Positions 34,526 to 45,156 of a stretch of DNA of 64,000 nucleotides are shown in pieces. Below the pieces are notes generated by a model that worked only from the letters and a program-made list of their open reading frames with translations, was not told where the DNA came from and made no database searches. The translations under genes were made by a program, and so were the position numbers. This stretch comes from Scopulibacillus darangshiensis. Lineage in GTDB: Bacteria; Bacillota; Bacilli; Bacillales; Sporolactobacillaceae. The stretch lies in NCBI RefSeq assembly GCF_004341035.1, contig NZ_SLXK01000020.1, positions 1-64,000 on the forward strand, read 5' to 3'. The first letter of the stretch is position 1, and each line of letters begins with the position of its first letter.

Positions 34526-35039
34526 GTCATCCGTCCTTTTGTCGCAAAATTTTAACTAATGAAAGTGTATCAAACTTTTCCGTGGAAAATTATAGGGAGA
34601 AAGCATTGATTTCTTGGGTGTGACCATATGCTCAAACTAAAACATAGAAAATAGGCATTGCATTATTAACAGGCGCCAAAATGAATAAAAATGCATAAAA
34701 CATGCGTTATATTGCAAATAAATGATACGTTTCTTTGAATTTAAGCGCTTTTATGCAGTTTATTTGCATTTTTTATCAGTAATCTTCCGGTTGGTATTTC
34801 TTTGACAAAATGGACAAAATATTTTATAAATACTGATGAATGGTTTTTTTAGTTCTAAATGACTAGTGCTTTCTTGTTTAATTAGGAAGTATAGTGCCCC
34901 CCATCTGCCGCACAAAGGAGCAAGTAAGGCTAAAGTGTCCCCCTCCCCTCCCTATTTTTAATTTTTATAAGAAATATCCATGTTGGTTTGATAAAATAAA
35001 TAGATCAGTCGTATATCGCTTTTTAGGGAGGACTGCAAC
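34526..35039. promoter_or_regulatory. Long intergenic region between rap and manA
   Basis: 514 bases without a gene. It contains an inverted repeat TGCAAATAAA (34713-34722)/TTTATTTGCA (34759-34768), the palindrome AAGCGCTT between its arms (34743-34750), and ATGCATAAAACATGC just upstream (34691-34705). These lie between the rap start and the manA promoter and are good operator candidates for either gene. Confidence 0.45.
34802..34830 (+). promoter_or_regulatory. Sigma-A type promoter for manA
   Basis: TTGACA (34802-34807), 17-base spacer, TATAAA (34825-34830). It would give a leader of about 200 bases before manA. Confidence 0.6.
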
Positions 35040-35990
35040 ATGTATAAGGAACCGATGTTTTTGGCTCCGGTTTTTAAAGACAGAATTTGGGGCGGAACAA
35101 AATTAAGGGATGTTTTTAACTATAAAATCCCGACTGAGACGACAGGGGAATGCTGGGGGATTTCAGCCCATCCAAATGGCCCTTCAATGATAAAGAATGG
35201 CAAATTAAAGGGGATGACGCTTGACAAAGCATGGCGTAAGCACCGTGATTTATTTGGAAATTATGATACAGAGGAATTTCCTTTATTGACAAAAATATTA
35301 GATGCCAGCACTGACTTGTCAGTTCAGGTTCATCCTGATGATACATATGCACGGGTCAATGAAGACCAGCTGTATGGGAAGACCGAATGCTGGTATGTTA
35401 TTAATTGTGATGAGAATGCAGAAATTGTGTACGGGCATCATGCCGACTCTCCTGTGGATTTTAGGCATAACGTGGCAAAGGGAAACTGGCCGGAGCTGTT
35501 GCGGAAGGTAAAAGTTAAACCAGGTGACTTTTTTTACGTGCCAAGCGGGACGATCCACGCTATTGGCGGAGGAATTATGATACTTGAAACCCAGCAATCG
35601 TCAGACATCACTTACCGAGTGTATGATTATGGACGAAAGGATTCTTTTGGTAAAACACGTGAGCTCCATATAGACAAGTCCATCGAGGTGACACAATACC
35701 CGCACCGAGACCCCGAACTAACATATAAGATTAAGCGGGAATCCGAAGCGGTGTTCACGGAGCTTGTTTCAGCGAAATATTTTACTGTTCAGCACTGGGA
35801 CATTAGAGGGACAGCAAAGAAATCACTAGATCAACCATTTCTGTTAGTCAGTGTGATTGGCGGAGAAGGGGAGATTGTAATCGGAGAGAAGTCATTTCCA
35901 ATTTGGAAAAATGACCATTTTATTCTTCCTGCATCAATCAGTGATTTTAAGCTGAATGGGCATTGTCAAATGATCGTTTCACATCCATGA
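35040..35990 (+). CDS. manA: Mannose-6-phosphate isomerase, class I
   Basis: A 316-residue zinc enzyme, the length of Bacillus ManA/Pmi. Cupin-type metal-binding residues are visible: LSVQVHPDD (Gln and His), the Glu in YGKTECWYVI, and the His in VPSGTIHAIG; GGGIMILETQQSSDITYRVYDYGR is the family's substrate-site segment. It interconverts mannose-6-phosphate and fructose-6-phosphate. GGGAGG precedes the ATG. It may feed mannose from the GH38/GH125 locus into glycolysis and supply mannose precursors for polysaccharides. A family B palindrome follows its stop and acts as the terminator. Confidence 0.95.
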   Translation: MYKEPMFLAPVFKDRIWGGTKLRDVFNYKIPTETTGECWGISAHPNGPSMIKNGKLKGMTLDKAWRKHRDLFGNYDTEEFPLLTKILDASTDLSVQVHPDDTYARVNEDQLYGKTECWYVINCDENAEIVYGHHADSPVDFRHNVAKGNWPELLRKVKVKPGDFFYVPSGTIHAIGGGIMILETQQSSDITYRVYDYGRKDSFGKTRELHIDKSIEVTQYPHRDPELTYKIKRESEAVFTELVSAKYFTVQHWDIRGTAKKSLDQPFLLVSVIGGEGEIVIGEKSFPIWKNDHFILPASISDFKLNGHCQMIVSHP

Positions 35991-35993
35991 TTT

Positions 35994-36029
35994 AAAAGGT
36001 GCCAGGCACGATCGTGCCTGGCACCTTTT
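35994..36029. repeat. Family B palindrome, copy 1 (manA terminator)
   Basis: A perfect 36-base palindrome built on AAAAGGTGCCAGGCACGA and its complement, ending in TTTTT. Works as a bidirectional terminator between manA and the LacI fragment. Confidence 0.9.
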
Positions 36030-36031
36030 TT

Positions 36032-38168
<2,137 letters not shown>

Positions 38169-38194
<26 letters not shown>

Positions 38195-38918
38195 GTTTTT
38201 TTGCCTCCAATATATTTTTTAATTGCTTGCTCCCGTCTGATTTCGCAAAGCTTGCAGCTGCTTCAACAAGCTTTGCTTTAATTGGTTGATCAAAGTTAGG
38301 AATGACTGTAAGAACAGGATGCTGATGCAGCCTTTTTAGCGTTATAAAGTTATCATGATGAATGCTGTCAGACTGATCGAAATGGTTCATGATGATGCCG
38401 CCGATGTCCAGCTGATGGGACTCCGCGTATTGGACTGTGACGACAAGATCATGGATTGCGCCTAACCCTGAAGGGGAAACAAGGATTACCGGCATTTGGC
38501 ATTCTTTGATCAAATCCTTCGTCATGTAGAAGCTATCCCATGTCTCTTGAATCGGGACAGCGAGTCCCCCGGCACCTTCGACAAGAACAACATCATATTT
38601 CCCGCAAAGTTCAGCGATTTTTCCCCTGATTTTTATTGGTTCAATGGTCGTATGGGTCAGTTTGGCAGCCAAATGCGGGGAAGCTGCCGGTGCCATGCAA
38701 TACAGTCCCGTATCTTGCTCTGATTGCTCAAGTTCAGTGTGATACCAGTGGATATCGGGATAGAATGATTTGCCACCCTCTACTGTTAACCCTGTTTGCA
38801 ATGGTTTAAAAACGACTGTACGGTAGCCCATTTCTTCATACGCTAGCTTTAAAAAAGTGCTGGCAATTGTCTTGCCGATATCCGTTCCCGTTCCACTTAT
38901 AAAGATGGCTTTACCCAA
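38169..38918 (-). CDS. bioD: Dethiobiotin synthetase
   Basis: A 249-residue ATP-dependent enzyme that closes the ureido ring of dethiobiotin. The P-loop FISGTGTDIGKT is at the N-terminus and VVLVEGAGGLAVPI is the family's second motif. The TTG start at 38918 has GAGGTGAAG upstream within the end of bioY, whose stop it overlaps. Expected to form a dimer in the cytoplasm. It lies in the BirA-controlled bioYDA unit. Confidence 0.94.
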
Positions 38919-39483
38919 CTTTCTTCACCTCTTTTAATTTGATATGTTCGGGCTTGATTACCTTAACCAGCCTGGCTGAGAGATAAGTGCAAAGTGTTCC
39001 AAGTAAAAGGTCCCCGGGCAGAGAAACGAGACAGCCGATCACAATGGCGTATTTAATCGTGATGGGGGTGCTTAATATAAATCTCAAATCACCGTATAGC
39101 CAGATGCAGCCGATCAGATAAATGACGGCCAGGCCGCAAAGGTTAGCAAATAAAAGGTTGGTCAGCCTTGCTGATTTCATTTTTTGATTAACCCAACCGA
39201 TGACACCTGCACCAAGAACAAACCCGATGAGATAACCAAAGGTTGGTTGGAAAATGTAACTCGGGCCTCCGCCTTCTGCGAAGATTGGCGCTCCAGCCAG
39301 ACCGACTAAAACGTATAGCGTCTGACTCATCATGCCGCGTTTTGCCCCAAGCAGTGCCCCTGATAAATAAACAGATACAATTTGTAAAGTGAAAGGGACG
39401 TAGGGAATTGGAATGCGAATGAACCCCCCAATGGCTGTTAAGGCAGCAAAAAGAGTTACTAAAATTAATGATTTCGTTTTTAT
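38911..39483 (-). CDS. bioY: Biotin transporter BioY, ATA start
   Basis: A 190-residue S-component of the ECF biotin importer with six helices. The full family N-terminus is readable upstream of the first in-frame ATG (39333): TKSLILVTLFAALTAIGGF, IRIPIPYVPFTLQIVSVYL, SGALLGAKRG; then FAEGGGPSYIFQPTFGYLIGF. The reading frame has no ATG, GTG or TTG between the upstream stop (near 39519) and 39333, and starting at 39333 would delete the first helices and the conserved PFT motif. ATA at 39483 is six bases after AGGAAGGGTGG and gives (M)KTKSLILV, the expected BioY start. A start at ATA is therefore the best reading; a sequencing error or mutated ATG is the alternative. Confidence 0.85.
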   Translation of the reverse strand: MKTKSLILVTLFAALTAIGGFIRIPIPYVPFTLQIVSVYLSGALLGAKRGMMSQTLYVLVGLAGAPIFAEGGGPSYIFQPTFGYLIGFVLGAGVIGWVNQKMKSARLTNLLFANLCGLAVIYLIGCIWLYGDLRFILSTPITIKYAIVIGCLVSLPGDLLLGTLCTYLSARLVKVIKPEHIKLKEVKKVG

Positions 39484-39525
39484 GTGAATCCACCCTTCCT
39501 GATTTGTTAGTTTGCAAGACTACCC

Positions 39526-39554
39526 TTCACATAAAAGTTTGTATGATTTATAAT
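39526..39554 (+). promoter_or_regulatory. bioB promoter
   Basis: TTCACA (39526-39531), 17-base spacer, TATAAT (39549-39554). On the other strand TTGACA (39565-39560) and TACAAA (39543-39538), 16 bases apart, form the bioY promoter, so the two overlap. Confidence 0.65.
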
Positions 39555-39558
39555 GTTT

Positions 39559-39588
39559 TTGTCAACAAAAAAATAAAATGGTTAACAA
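39559..39588. promoter_or_regulatory. BirA operator between bioY and bioB
   Basis: TTGTCAAC (39559-39566), 14 bases, GTTAACAA (39581-39588), matching the BirA dyad TTGTTAAC/GTTAACAA. It covers the bioY -35 and the bioB start of transcription, so biotinyl-AMP-bound BirA would shut both units. Confidence 0.75.
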
Positions 39589-39613
39589 AAAAACAGACGA
39601 CGGGGTGGAAAAA

Positions 39614-40612
39614 ATGAATTGGCTAAAATTAGCTGAACAGGTGATCAGTGGTTATGAGTGCACGAGAGAAGAAGCAATGGCTATATTACTTGAGAAGGAT
39701 CATCACTTACTAAGGCTTATTGACGGCGCATATGCGATTCGCCGCTATTATTATGGCAACAAAATGAAGCTGAACATGATTATCAATGCCAAAAGCGGGC
39801 TATGTCCGGAGAACTGTGCTTATTGTTCACAATCTATTTACGCCAATACGACAGTTGACGAATACCGGCTGGTTGATCAGAAAACAATTCTTGATGGAGC
39901 AAAGCAGGCGCAAAAGAACAAAATCGGTACATATTGCATTGTTATGAGCGGGAGAAAGGCATCAAATCGCGAGGTTAGAGCGGTGGCCTCGGCTGTAAAA
40001 GAGATTAAGGAAACATCGGAACTGAAAGTGTGCGCCTGCCTCGGGTTGGTCAATGAAGACCAAGCAAGTCTCTTGAAAGATGCCGGTGTTGACCGCTTTA
40101 ACCATAACTTAAACACGAGCGAAGGGCATCACGATCAGATCACAACCACACATCATTATGATGACAGGGTTAATACCGTTGAAGCGATTAAGCGCGCCGG
40201 AATTTCACCCTGTTCAGGTGTGATTTGCGGAATGGGGGAAACTGACGAAGATATAGTCGACATGGCATTTTCTCTTAAAGCTTTGGATGTTGATTCAATT
40301 CCGGTTAACTTTCTGCATCCAATCCCGGGAACAAAACTTGAGGGCATGAATCAACTCACACCGAATCGCTGTTTGAAGATCCTGGCGATGTTCCGTTTTA
40401 TCAATCCTAAGACGGAGATTCGGATTTCAGGCGGCCGTGAATATAATTTGAGGACCTTGCAAAACCTTGGACTATATATTGCCAACTCTATTTTCGTCGG
40501 AGATTACCTGACAACCGGCGGTCAAGAAAAACTTGAAGATTATCAAATGATAGAAGATCTGGGCTTTGAAATTGAGGAAAATGCTTTCGAAACTCAGAGT
40601 GAGAGCCTATAA
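39614..40612 (+). CDS. bioB: Biotin synthase
   Basis: A 332-residue radical SAM enzyme that inserts sulfur into dethiobiotin. The 4Fe-4S cluster motif is [11 protein letters not shown]; the second cluster ligands appear around [13 protein letters not shown] and SGRE. It ends with a diverged tail after the TIM barrel. The ATG at 39614 has GGGGTGG five bases upstream; the ATG at 39578 falls inside the BirA operator and is unlikely. Transcribed away from bioYDA under the same operator. bioF, bioW, bioH and bioC are not in the window, so the pimelate end of the pathway is elsewhere or absent. Confidence 0.95.
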   Translation: MNWLKLAEQVISGYECTREEAMAILLEKDHHLLRLIDGAYAIRRYYYGNKMKLNMIINAKSGLCPENCAYCSQSIYANTTVDEYRLVDQKTILDGAKQAQKNKIGTYCIVMSGRKASNREVRAVASAVKEIKETSELKVCACLGLVNEDQASLLKDAGVDRFNHNLNTSEGHHDQITTTHHYDDRVNTVEAIKRAGISPCSGVICGMGETDEDIVDMAFSLKALDVDSIPVNFLHPIPGTKLEGMNQLTPNRCLKILAMFRFINPKTEIRISGGREYNLRTLQNLGLYIANSIFVGDYLTTGGQEKLEDYQMIEDLGFEIEENAFETQSESL

Positions 40613-40613
40613 T

Positions 40614-40651
40614 TAAAAGGTGCCTGGCACTATGATGCCAGGCACCTTTTA
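40614..40651. repeat. Family B palindrome, copy 3 (bioB terminator)
   Basis: TAAAAGGTGCCTGGCA (40614-40629), loop CTATGA, TGCCAGGCACCTTTTA (40636-40651). Two bases after the bioB stop and directly before the galU ribosome site. Confidence 0.9.
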
Positions 40652-40664
40652 CAAAGGAGGTCAA

Positions 40665-41537
40665 ATGATGATTCGGAAGGTTGTTATACCTGCAGCAGGG
40701 CTTGGGACGCGATTTTTGCCGGCGACGAAGGCTCAGCCTAAGGAGATGTTGCCGATCATTGATAAGCCGACAATTCAATATATTGTTGAAGAGGCTGTCG
40801 CTTCGGGCGCACGGGATATTATGATCATCAGCGGCAGGGGCAAAAGAGCCATTGAGGATCATTTTGATAAATCCTTTGAACTAGAGGAAACGCTTCGGAT
40901 GAAGGGTCAAGACCAACTGTTGGATGAGGTTCGCGGTATCTCTGAGTTAGCCAACATTTTTTACATACGGCAAAAAGAAGCAAAAGGATTAGGGCATGCG
41001 ATTGCCTGTGCGAAGGAATTCATTGGGAGTGAACCCTTTGCTGTCATGCTGGGGGATGATGTGATCCGTGCGGATGTTCCGGTGTTAAAGCAGATGATAG
41101 ATCTTTATGTCGATTATCAGCAGCCGATAATTGGTGTTCAGGAGGTCGAGCAGCAGCGTGTATCAGATTACGGCATAGCCTCTATTGAAAAACAAGTGCA
41201 AGAACGACTGTTTGCGACGAATGGCATGGTGGAAAAACCGCTCGTTAATGAAGCGCCCTCAAAATACGCGATCATGGGACGCTATATTCTCCCGCCAGAT
41301 ATTTTTTCGATTTTGGAAAATCTCCCGCCTGGCAGCGGCGGAGAAATTCAATTAACGGATGCCTTGAATCTTTTGAATAACAGGCAACGGATTCTTGCCT
41401 ATGCCTTTGAAGGACGCCGATATGATATTGGGAATAAGTTCAATTTTATCGTTGCCACGATTGAAATGGCCCTCGAACGCCCTGATTTAAGTGATAAGTT
41501 AAGTGCTTATTTAAAATCACTCGTTAATTCGCTTTAA
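40665..41537 (+). CDS. galU: UTP-glucose-1-phosphate uridylyltransferase
   Basis: A nucleotidyltransferase of about 290 residues (GalU/GtaB) that makes UDP-glucose. The nucleotide-binding start VVIPAAGLGTRFLPATKAQPKEMLPI is intact, as are LGDDVI, the catalytic region VEKPLV, and GGEIQLTDAL. Two adjacent ATGs at 40665 and 40668 follow AAAGGAGG; the second has the better spacing. UDP-glucose supplies teichoic acid glucosylation, glycolipid anchors and polysaccharides, which fits the wall-polymer genes further right. Confidence 0.94.
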   Translation: MMIRKVVIPAAGLGTRFLPATKAQPKEMLPIIDKPTIQYIVEEAVASGARDIMIISGRGKRAIEDHFDKSFELEETLRMKGQDQLLDEVRGISELANIFYIRQKEAKGLGHAIACAKEFIGSEPFAVMLGDDVIRADVPVLKQMIDLYVDYQQPIIGVQEVEQQRVSDYGIASIEKQVQERLFATNGMVEKPLVNEAPSKYAIMGRYILPPDIFSILENLPPGSGGEIQLTDALNLLNNRQRILAYAFEGRRYDIGNKFNFIVATIEMALERPDLSDKLSAYLKSLVNSL

Positions 41538-41615
41538 AAATTGATTTAACAATCTTCCCTACCGATCCGATAAATGTAATATACGTTGGATAACATTCGA
41601 GAGGGTGAGGGAAGG

Positions 41616-42425
41616 ATGGATTTTGCAACAGTTATCGGGCTCTTATTAGGCATATTGTCGTTGATCATAGGCTTTGTTTTAGAAGGGGGAGCGCTCGGAT
41701 CCCTCATTCAAGGAACCGCTGCCTTGATAGTTTTTGGGGGAACGGCTGGAGCGGTCGTATTAAGCTCCTCGGGCCGACATATCAAGAAACTGCCGTTTAT
41801 CTTAAAATACGCCTTTTTCCAAAAGCCGCACAGGCCGGATGAAACGATCAATCAATTGGTTAATTTGGCCAACCTTTCAAGGCGGGAGGGTCTGCTTGCC
41901 CTTGAAACGCAAAGGGAGCTTTTTGAAAATGACGAATTTCTGGCTGATGGCGTGCAGATGATCGTTGATGGTGTTGACTCAGAAATGATTCAGGATATTC
42001 TTAATCGGGATATTGAACTGTATGAGGAGAATATATTATCCGCTGGCAAGATTTTTGAAGCAGCTGGGGGATTTGCGCCGACGATGGGAATTATCGGTAC
42101 TGTAATGGGGCTTGTTCATGTTCTCGGCGGTTTAGAGGATCCAGGAGGGCTCGGGCCGTCCATAGCCGTCGCCTTCATTGCTACTTTGTATGGTGTCGGC
42201 AGTGCCAATGTCATTTACATTCCTATTTACAACAAAATTAAAGCTCGGTTAGCACAGGAAGTTCTAATCAGGGAAATCCAGGAAGAAGGAATCATGTCTA
42301 TCCAGTTTGGCGAAAATACAACGATTCTTCGTAAGAAGCTCATGGCTTTTCTCGATGCGGATGGAAAAAAGCGCTTTTTAGAAAATAAAGCGGAAGCCGC
42401 CTCTGGAGTGCCTGTTAATGAGTAG
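41616..42425 (+). CDS. motP: Flagellar stator subunit MotP
   Basis: A 269-residue MotA-family protein with four helices. Family segments are TVIGLLLGILSLIIGFVLEGG at the start, the long cytoplasmic loop (LSRREGLLALE), and GGFAPTMGIIGTVMGLVHVL with IAVAFIATLYGVGSANVIYIPI in helices 3-4. It pairs with the OmpA-type protein encoded next and is nearer to the sodium-driven MotP than to MotA by its genomic pairing and sequence. The ATG at 41616 has GAGGGTGAGGG upstream. Start of motS overlaps its end. Confidence 0.88.
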   Translation: MDFATVIGLLLGILSLIIGFVLEGGALGSLIQGTAALIVFGGTAGAVVLSSSGRHIKKLPFILKYAFFQKPHRPDETINQLVNLANLSRREGLLALETQRELFENDEFLADGVQMIVDGVDSEMIQDILNRDIELYEENILSAGKIFEAAGGFAPTMGIIGTVMGLVHVLGGLEDPGGLGPSIAVAFIATLYGVGSANVIYIPIYNKIKARLAQEVLIREIQEEGIMSIQFGENTTILRKKLMAFLDADGKKRFLENKAEAASGVPVNE

Positions 42426-43170
42426 AAAAAGAAGAAGACAGAAGAAGCATCACTTAGAACCTGAATCACAGGAACGCTGGCTCGTGACCTATTCAGATTT
42501 GATTACACTGCTGTTGGTCTTTTTCATCGTTCTGTATTCAATGAGCCAAATTCAAAATGAAAAATTCAATGCGCTTATGGATTCATTAAGGACGGTATTT
42601 CAGGGTGATGCGATTTTAAGCGAAACAAGCATGACGCCAACAAGCCAAAATAATGATTTAAGTTCTATGCCAATCAAAGAGGATGACAGCGACCACGATA
42701 AAAACAAAGAAAAGAATGAGGAAAAGCTTGATAAATTATACCTCAAATTGCAGGACTATATTAAAGAGAATAGGCTCGGAAACGAGATCAAGCTAACCAA
42801 CCTTCAGAGGGGTGTCCAGCTGACATTCAGAGAACGGATTCTTTTTGATTTGGGAGAAGCAAGGATCAAACAACAGGCATTCCCAATCCTTGAAAAAGTC
42901 GGCGGCATTTTAAAGACGGTTCCGAACGAGATTAGTATTGAGGGTCATACTGATAACAACCAATTTAGAGGCACATCCAAATATGCTTCGAACTGGGAAC
43001 TGTCAGGTACCAGGTCACGGACTGTGATGCTTTTTCTGATTAACCATGACAAACTTCATCCTGAACGTCTCCACTTTGTCGGATACGGGGAATATAAGCC
43101 TGTTGCCAAAAACGATACAAAGGCACACCAGGCAATGAATCGGAGAGTTAATATTATTGTCCTAAGGTAG
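42418..43170 (+). CDS. motS: Flagellar stator subunit MotS
   Basis: A 250-residue MotB-family protein: short basic N-terminus, one membrane helix with the ion-binding Asp27 (WLVTYSDLITLLLVFFIVLYSMS), a charged linker, and a C-terminal OmpA-like peptidoglycan-binding domain (EISIEGHTDNNQF, ANWELSGTRSRTVMLFLI written here as NWELSGTRSR). It anchors the stator to the wall and conducts the ion that drives the motor. Assignment to MotS (sodium) over MotB (proton) rests on the pairing with MotP-like protein; coupling ion is inferred. Confidence 0.88.
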   Translation: MSRKRRRQKKHHLEPESQERWLVTYSDLITLLLVFFIVLYSMSQIQNEKFNALMDSLRTVFQGDAILSETSMTPTSQNNDLSSMPIKEDDSDHDKNKEKNEEKLDKLYLKLQDYIKENRLGNEIKLTNLQRGVQLTFRERILFDLGEARIKQQAFPILEKVGGILKTVPNEISIEGHTDNNQFRGTSKYASNWELSGTRSRTVMLFLINHDKLHPERLHFVGYGEYKPVAKNDTKAHQAMNRRVNIIVLR

Positions 43171-43172
43171 GG

Positions 43173-43206
43173 AACACTTCCGAAAGAAACAGGGAGTGTT
43201 TTTTTA
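43173..43206 (+). terminator. Terminator after motPS
   Basis: AACACTTCC (43173-43181) pairs with GGGAGTGTT (43192-43200) with one wobble, followed by TTTTTT. Confidence 0.85.
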
Positions 43207-43330
43207 TATTGCTTAGCGTATGCAATTGGATTAATTATTGGGATTTCGGGTTAATTAAATCGTATTCTGGACTAATATTACATCTATCGGTGTACCCAAT
43301 GCCAAGGAGTGTAAGATTCGAAAGAGAATC

Positions 43331-43430
43331 TGTAAAAATGTTATGATCATCCGTAAAAATTTCGATTTAACCGTAATTTTTGGGGATTAGCCCATAATTT
43401 TCGGGTGTTTGCCCGTAGATGGGCGGATTA
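43331..43430. repeat. Degenerate 20-21 base tandem repeat
   Basis: Short AT-rich units with the core CCGTAAttTTtcGGgatTa begin at about 43331, 43351, 43371, 43391 and 43412. They fill most of the 259-base gap between the motPS terminator and the aminopeptidase terminator. No coding potential and no hairpin stand out. Confidence 0.55.
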
Positions 43431-43460
43431 TTTAGGTGATTTCTTCACTGGAAAGTCATT

Positions 43461-43500
43461 AAAAAAGTAAGGAAAGCAGCTAAAGGCCGCTTTCCTTACT
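43461..43500 (-). terminator. Terminator of the aminopeptidase gene
   Basis: AGTAAGGAAAGC (43466-43477) pairs perfectly with GCTTTCCTTACT (43489-43500); on the minus strand TTTTT follows. The stem includes the stop codon of the gene. Confidence 0.88.
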
Positions 43501-44758
43501 TTACTTCCTCAGTTTTTCCTGCCATAAAAGCTTCAATGTCTTCCACCGATCTGACGAGGTCATCCGTTAGGACCTCATAGCCATCCTCTGTCACAAGCAC
43601 ATCATCTTCTATGCGAATACCGATGGCTTCTTCTTCAATATATAATCCCGGTTCAACGGTAAGCACCATACCGGGTTCAAGGACGCGGTTTCTGTAGCTG
43701 CCGACGTCATGAGTATCGAGGCCAAGAGAGTGGCTGACACCATGATAGTAGTACTTGCTGATTTCTTCAGGATTTTCAATAAGCCCAATCTGTTGGCATT
43801 CCTCTGCAAGGATTTTCTTAGTTGCTTCATTTAACTCCGAAAAGTTTCTTCCTGGTTTAATTAAAGCAGTCACTTCCCTGAGTGCTTTTAGAACAATGTT
43901 ATAGAAAAGCTTTTGCCGGTCGCTGAACTTACCGTTTAACGGGAAAGTATAGCTGATATCACTGCTGTAATAATCGTATTGTGCGCCTAAATCAAGCAGA
44001 ACGAGCTCACCGTCGTTTGCCGTATCGTTATTATCGACATAGTGAAGAACCGTCGCGTTTTTGCCGCTCGCACAAATGGTATTAAAGGCAAAGTCCTTTA
44101 CCCCGCGGGATTTTAAGATAAAATTAAAATAGGCTTCAAGCTCGTACTCCTTCATGCCAGGCTTAGCGTTTGCGATAAGATGCTTAATCCCCTCGGATGT
44201 AATCCTCGCTGCTTTCTTAATCGTTTCCACTTCTTCAGGTGTTTTGAAAAGCCGCAATTCGCAAATATCTTGGTAAAGGTCATGGCATTGGAGGTATGGA
44301 TATTTTGATGCCGCTTCTTCGGCAAACATGCTGGCCGCCGTCTGAGGCGATTCCCAAGACCTGCGTTCAAGATCGAGATAAAGGTGCTCAAGTTGGTTTA
44401 GGAAAAGCTGCTGCTGCAGAAAAGGCTTGAAATGATCCAGTTCTTTGATACTTTCTATACCTGATGCTTCCTTAGCTTCATCTTTGGCAATCGTCTTCCC
44501 AATCCATTTTTCCATGAAAGGATCAGCTTTTTCAATAAAGAGATGCTCTTCCACTTTGTTGTTCAGTTTTGTCATAACAAGAATGATTTTTGGTTCAGCA
44601 ATCCCCGTCAAATAGTAGAAGTTGCGGTTCGGTATGAACGGGTAGTCTTCATCTGCTGATTTTTGCGGTGCCGCGCCCGCGAACATGACCGTCAAGGATT
44701 GATCCTTCAATTTTTCATGCAGCTTCTTTCGGTTGTTTTGATAAAATGCTGCTTTCAT
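43496..44758 (-). CDS. pepP: Xaa-Pro aminopeptidase (aminopeptidase P family)
   Basis: A 420-residue M24B metallopeptidase that removes N-terminal residues before proline. The N-terminal AMP_N domain (FIPNRNFYYLTGIAEP) precedes the pita-bread catalytic domain. The five metal ligands are in LVLLDLGAQ (Asp), YSSDISYTFP (Asp), GVSHSLGLDTHD (His), LTVEPGLYIEE (Glu) and GIRIEDDVLVT (Glu). The ATG at 44758 has GAGGGATAGGA upstream. Monocistronic, with its own terminator; upstream lies a family C array. Confidence 0.92.
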   Translation of the reverse strand: MKAAFYQNNRKKLHEKLKDQSLTVMFAGAAPQKSADEDYPFIPNRNFYYLTGIAEPKIILVMTKLNNKVEEHLFIEKADPFMEKWIGKTIAKDEAKEASGIESIKELDHFKPFLQQQLFLNQLEHLYLDLERRSWESPQTAASMFAEEAASKYPYLQCHDLYQDICELRLFKTPEEVETIKKAARITSEGIKHLIANAKPGMKEYELEAYFNFILKSRGVKDFAFNTICASGKNATVLHYVDNNDTANDGELVLLDLGAQYDYYSSDISYTFPLNGKFSDRQKLFYNIVLKALREVTALIKPGRNFSELNEATKKILAEECQQIGLIENPEEISKYYYHGVSHSLGLDTHDVGSYRNRVLEPGMVLTVEPGLYIEEEAIGIRIEDDVLVTEDGYEVLTDDLVRSVEDIEAFMAGKTEEVK

Positions 44759-45156
44759 TCCTATCCCTCGCTTCACAAAAATTCTCATTCCCTACTATTG
44801 TATCGGATTATCGAAAAATTCACTACTATCGCGGAGCAGAAAAGGACAAGCTGTATGCATGCCACCTGGCTGCGCCTATGGCTTGCCAATCGGCAAGTTT
44901 TCTTTATTAATCAGAAAGTCTAACTTTCTGACGCACATAAGGGCAACTAAGCCTCTGGCTACGCCTATTAAAGGCTTGCCAATCGGCAAGTTTTCTTTAG
45001 TTAATCAGAAAGTCTAACTTTCTGACGCACATAAGGGCAACTAAGCCTCTGGCTACGCCTATTAAAGGTTTGCCAATCGGCAAGTTTTCTTTATACTATA
45101 GGAAAAAGAGATTAGGTCACATGTCTAGTTTCAACAAAGTTAAGGGTGAGTGAATC
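44759..45156. other. Intergenic region between pepP and tagA
   Basis: About 400 bases without a gene. The first 110 should hold the pepP promoter; I see no strong hexamers. 44870-45095 is filled by the family C array. The last 60 bases lead to the tagA start and contain TATACTATAGG, a weak -10 candidate. Confidence 0.6.
44870..45095 (-). repeat. Family C repeat, tandem array of about 2.5 copies
   Basis: Inverted relative to the copies at 16.8 and 25.9 kb. Units of about 95 bases run from GCTTGCCAATCGGCAAG through CAGAAAGTCTAACTTTCTG to GGCTACGCCTATTAAAG and repeat nearly exactly; the third is partial. This subtype has TTGCC/GGCAA in place of CGCC/GGCG in the first dyad, with the pairing kept. 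Confidence 0.82.

Noticed and set aside
44870-45095. Regular direct repeats resembling a CRISPR array
   Set aside because: The units are about 95 bases and nearly identical throughout with no unique spacers, and the same unit occurs singly elsewhere; this is the family C repeat.
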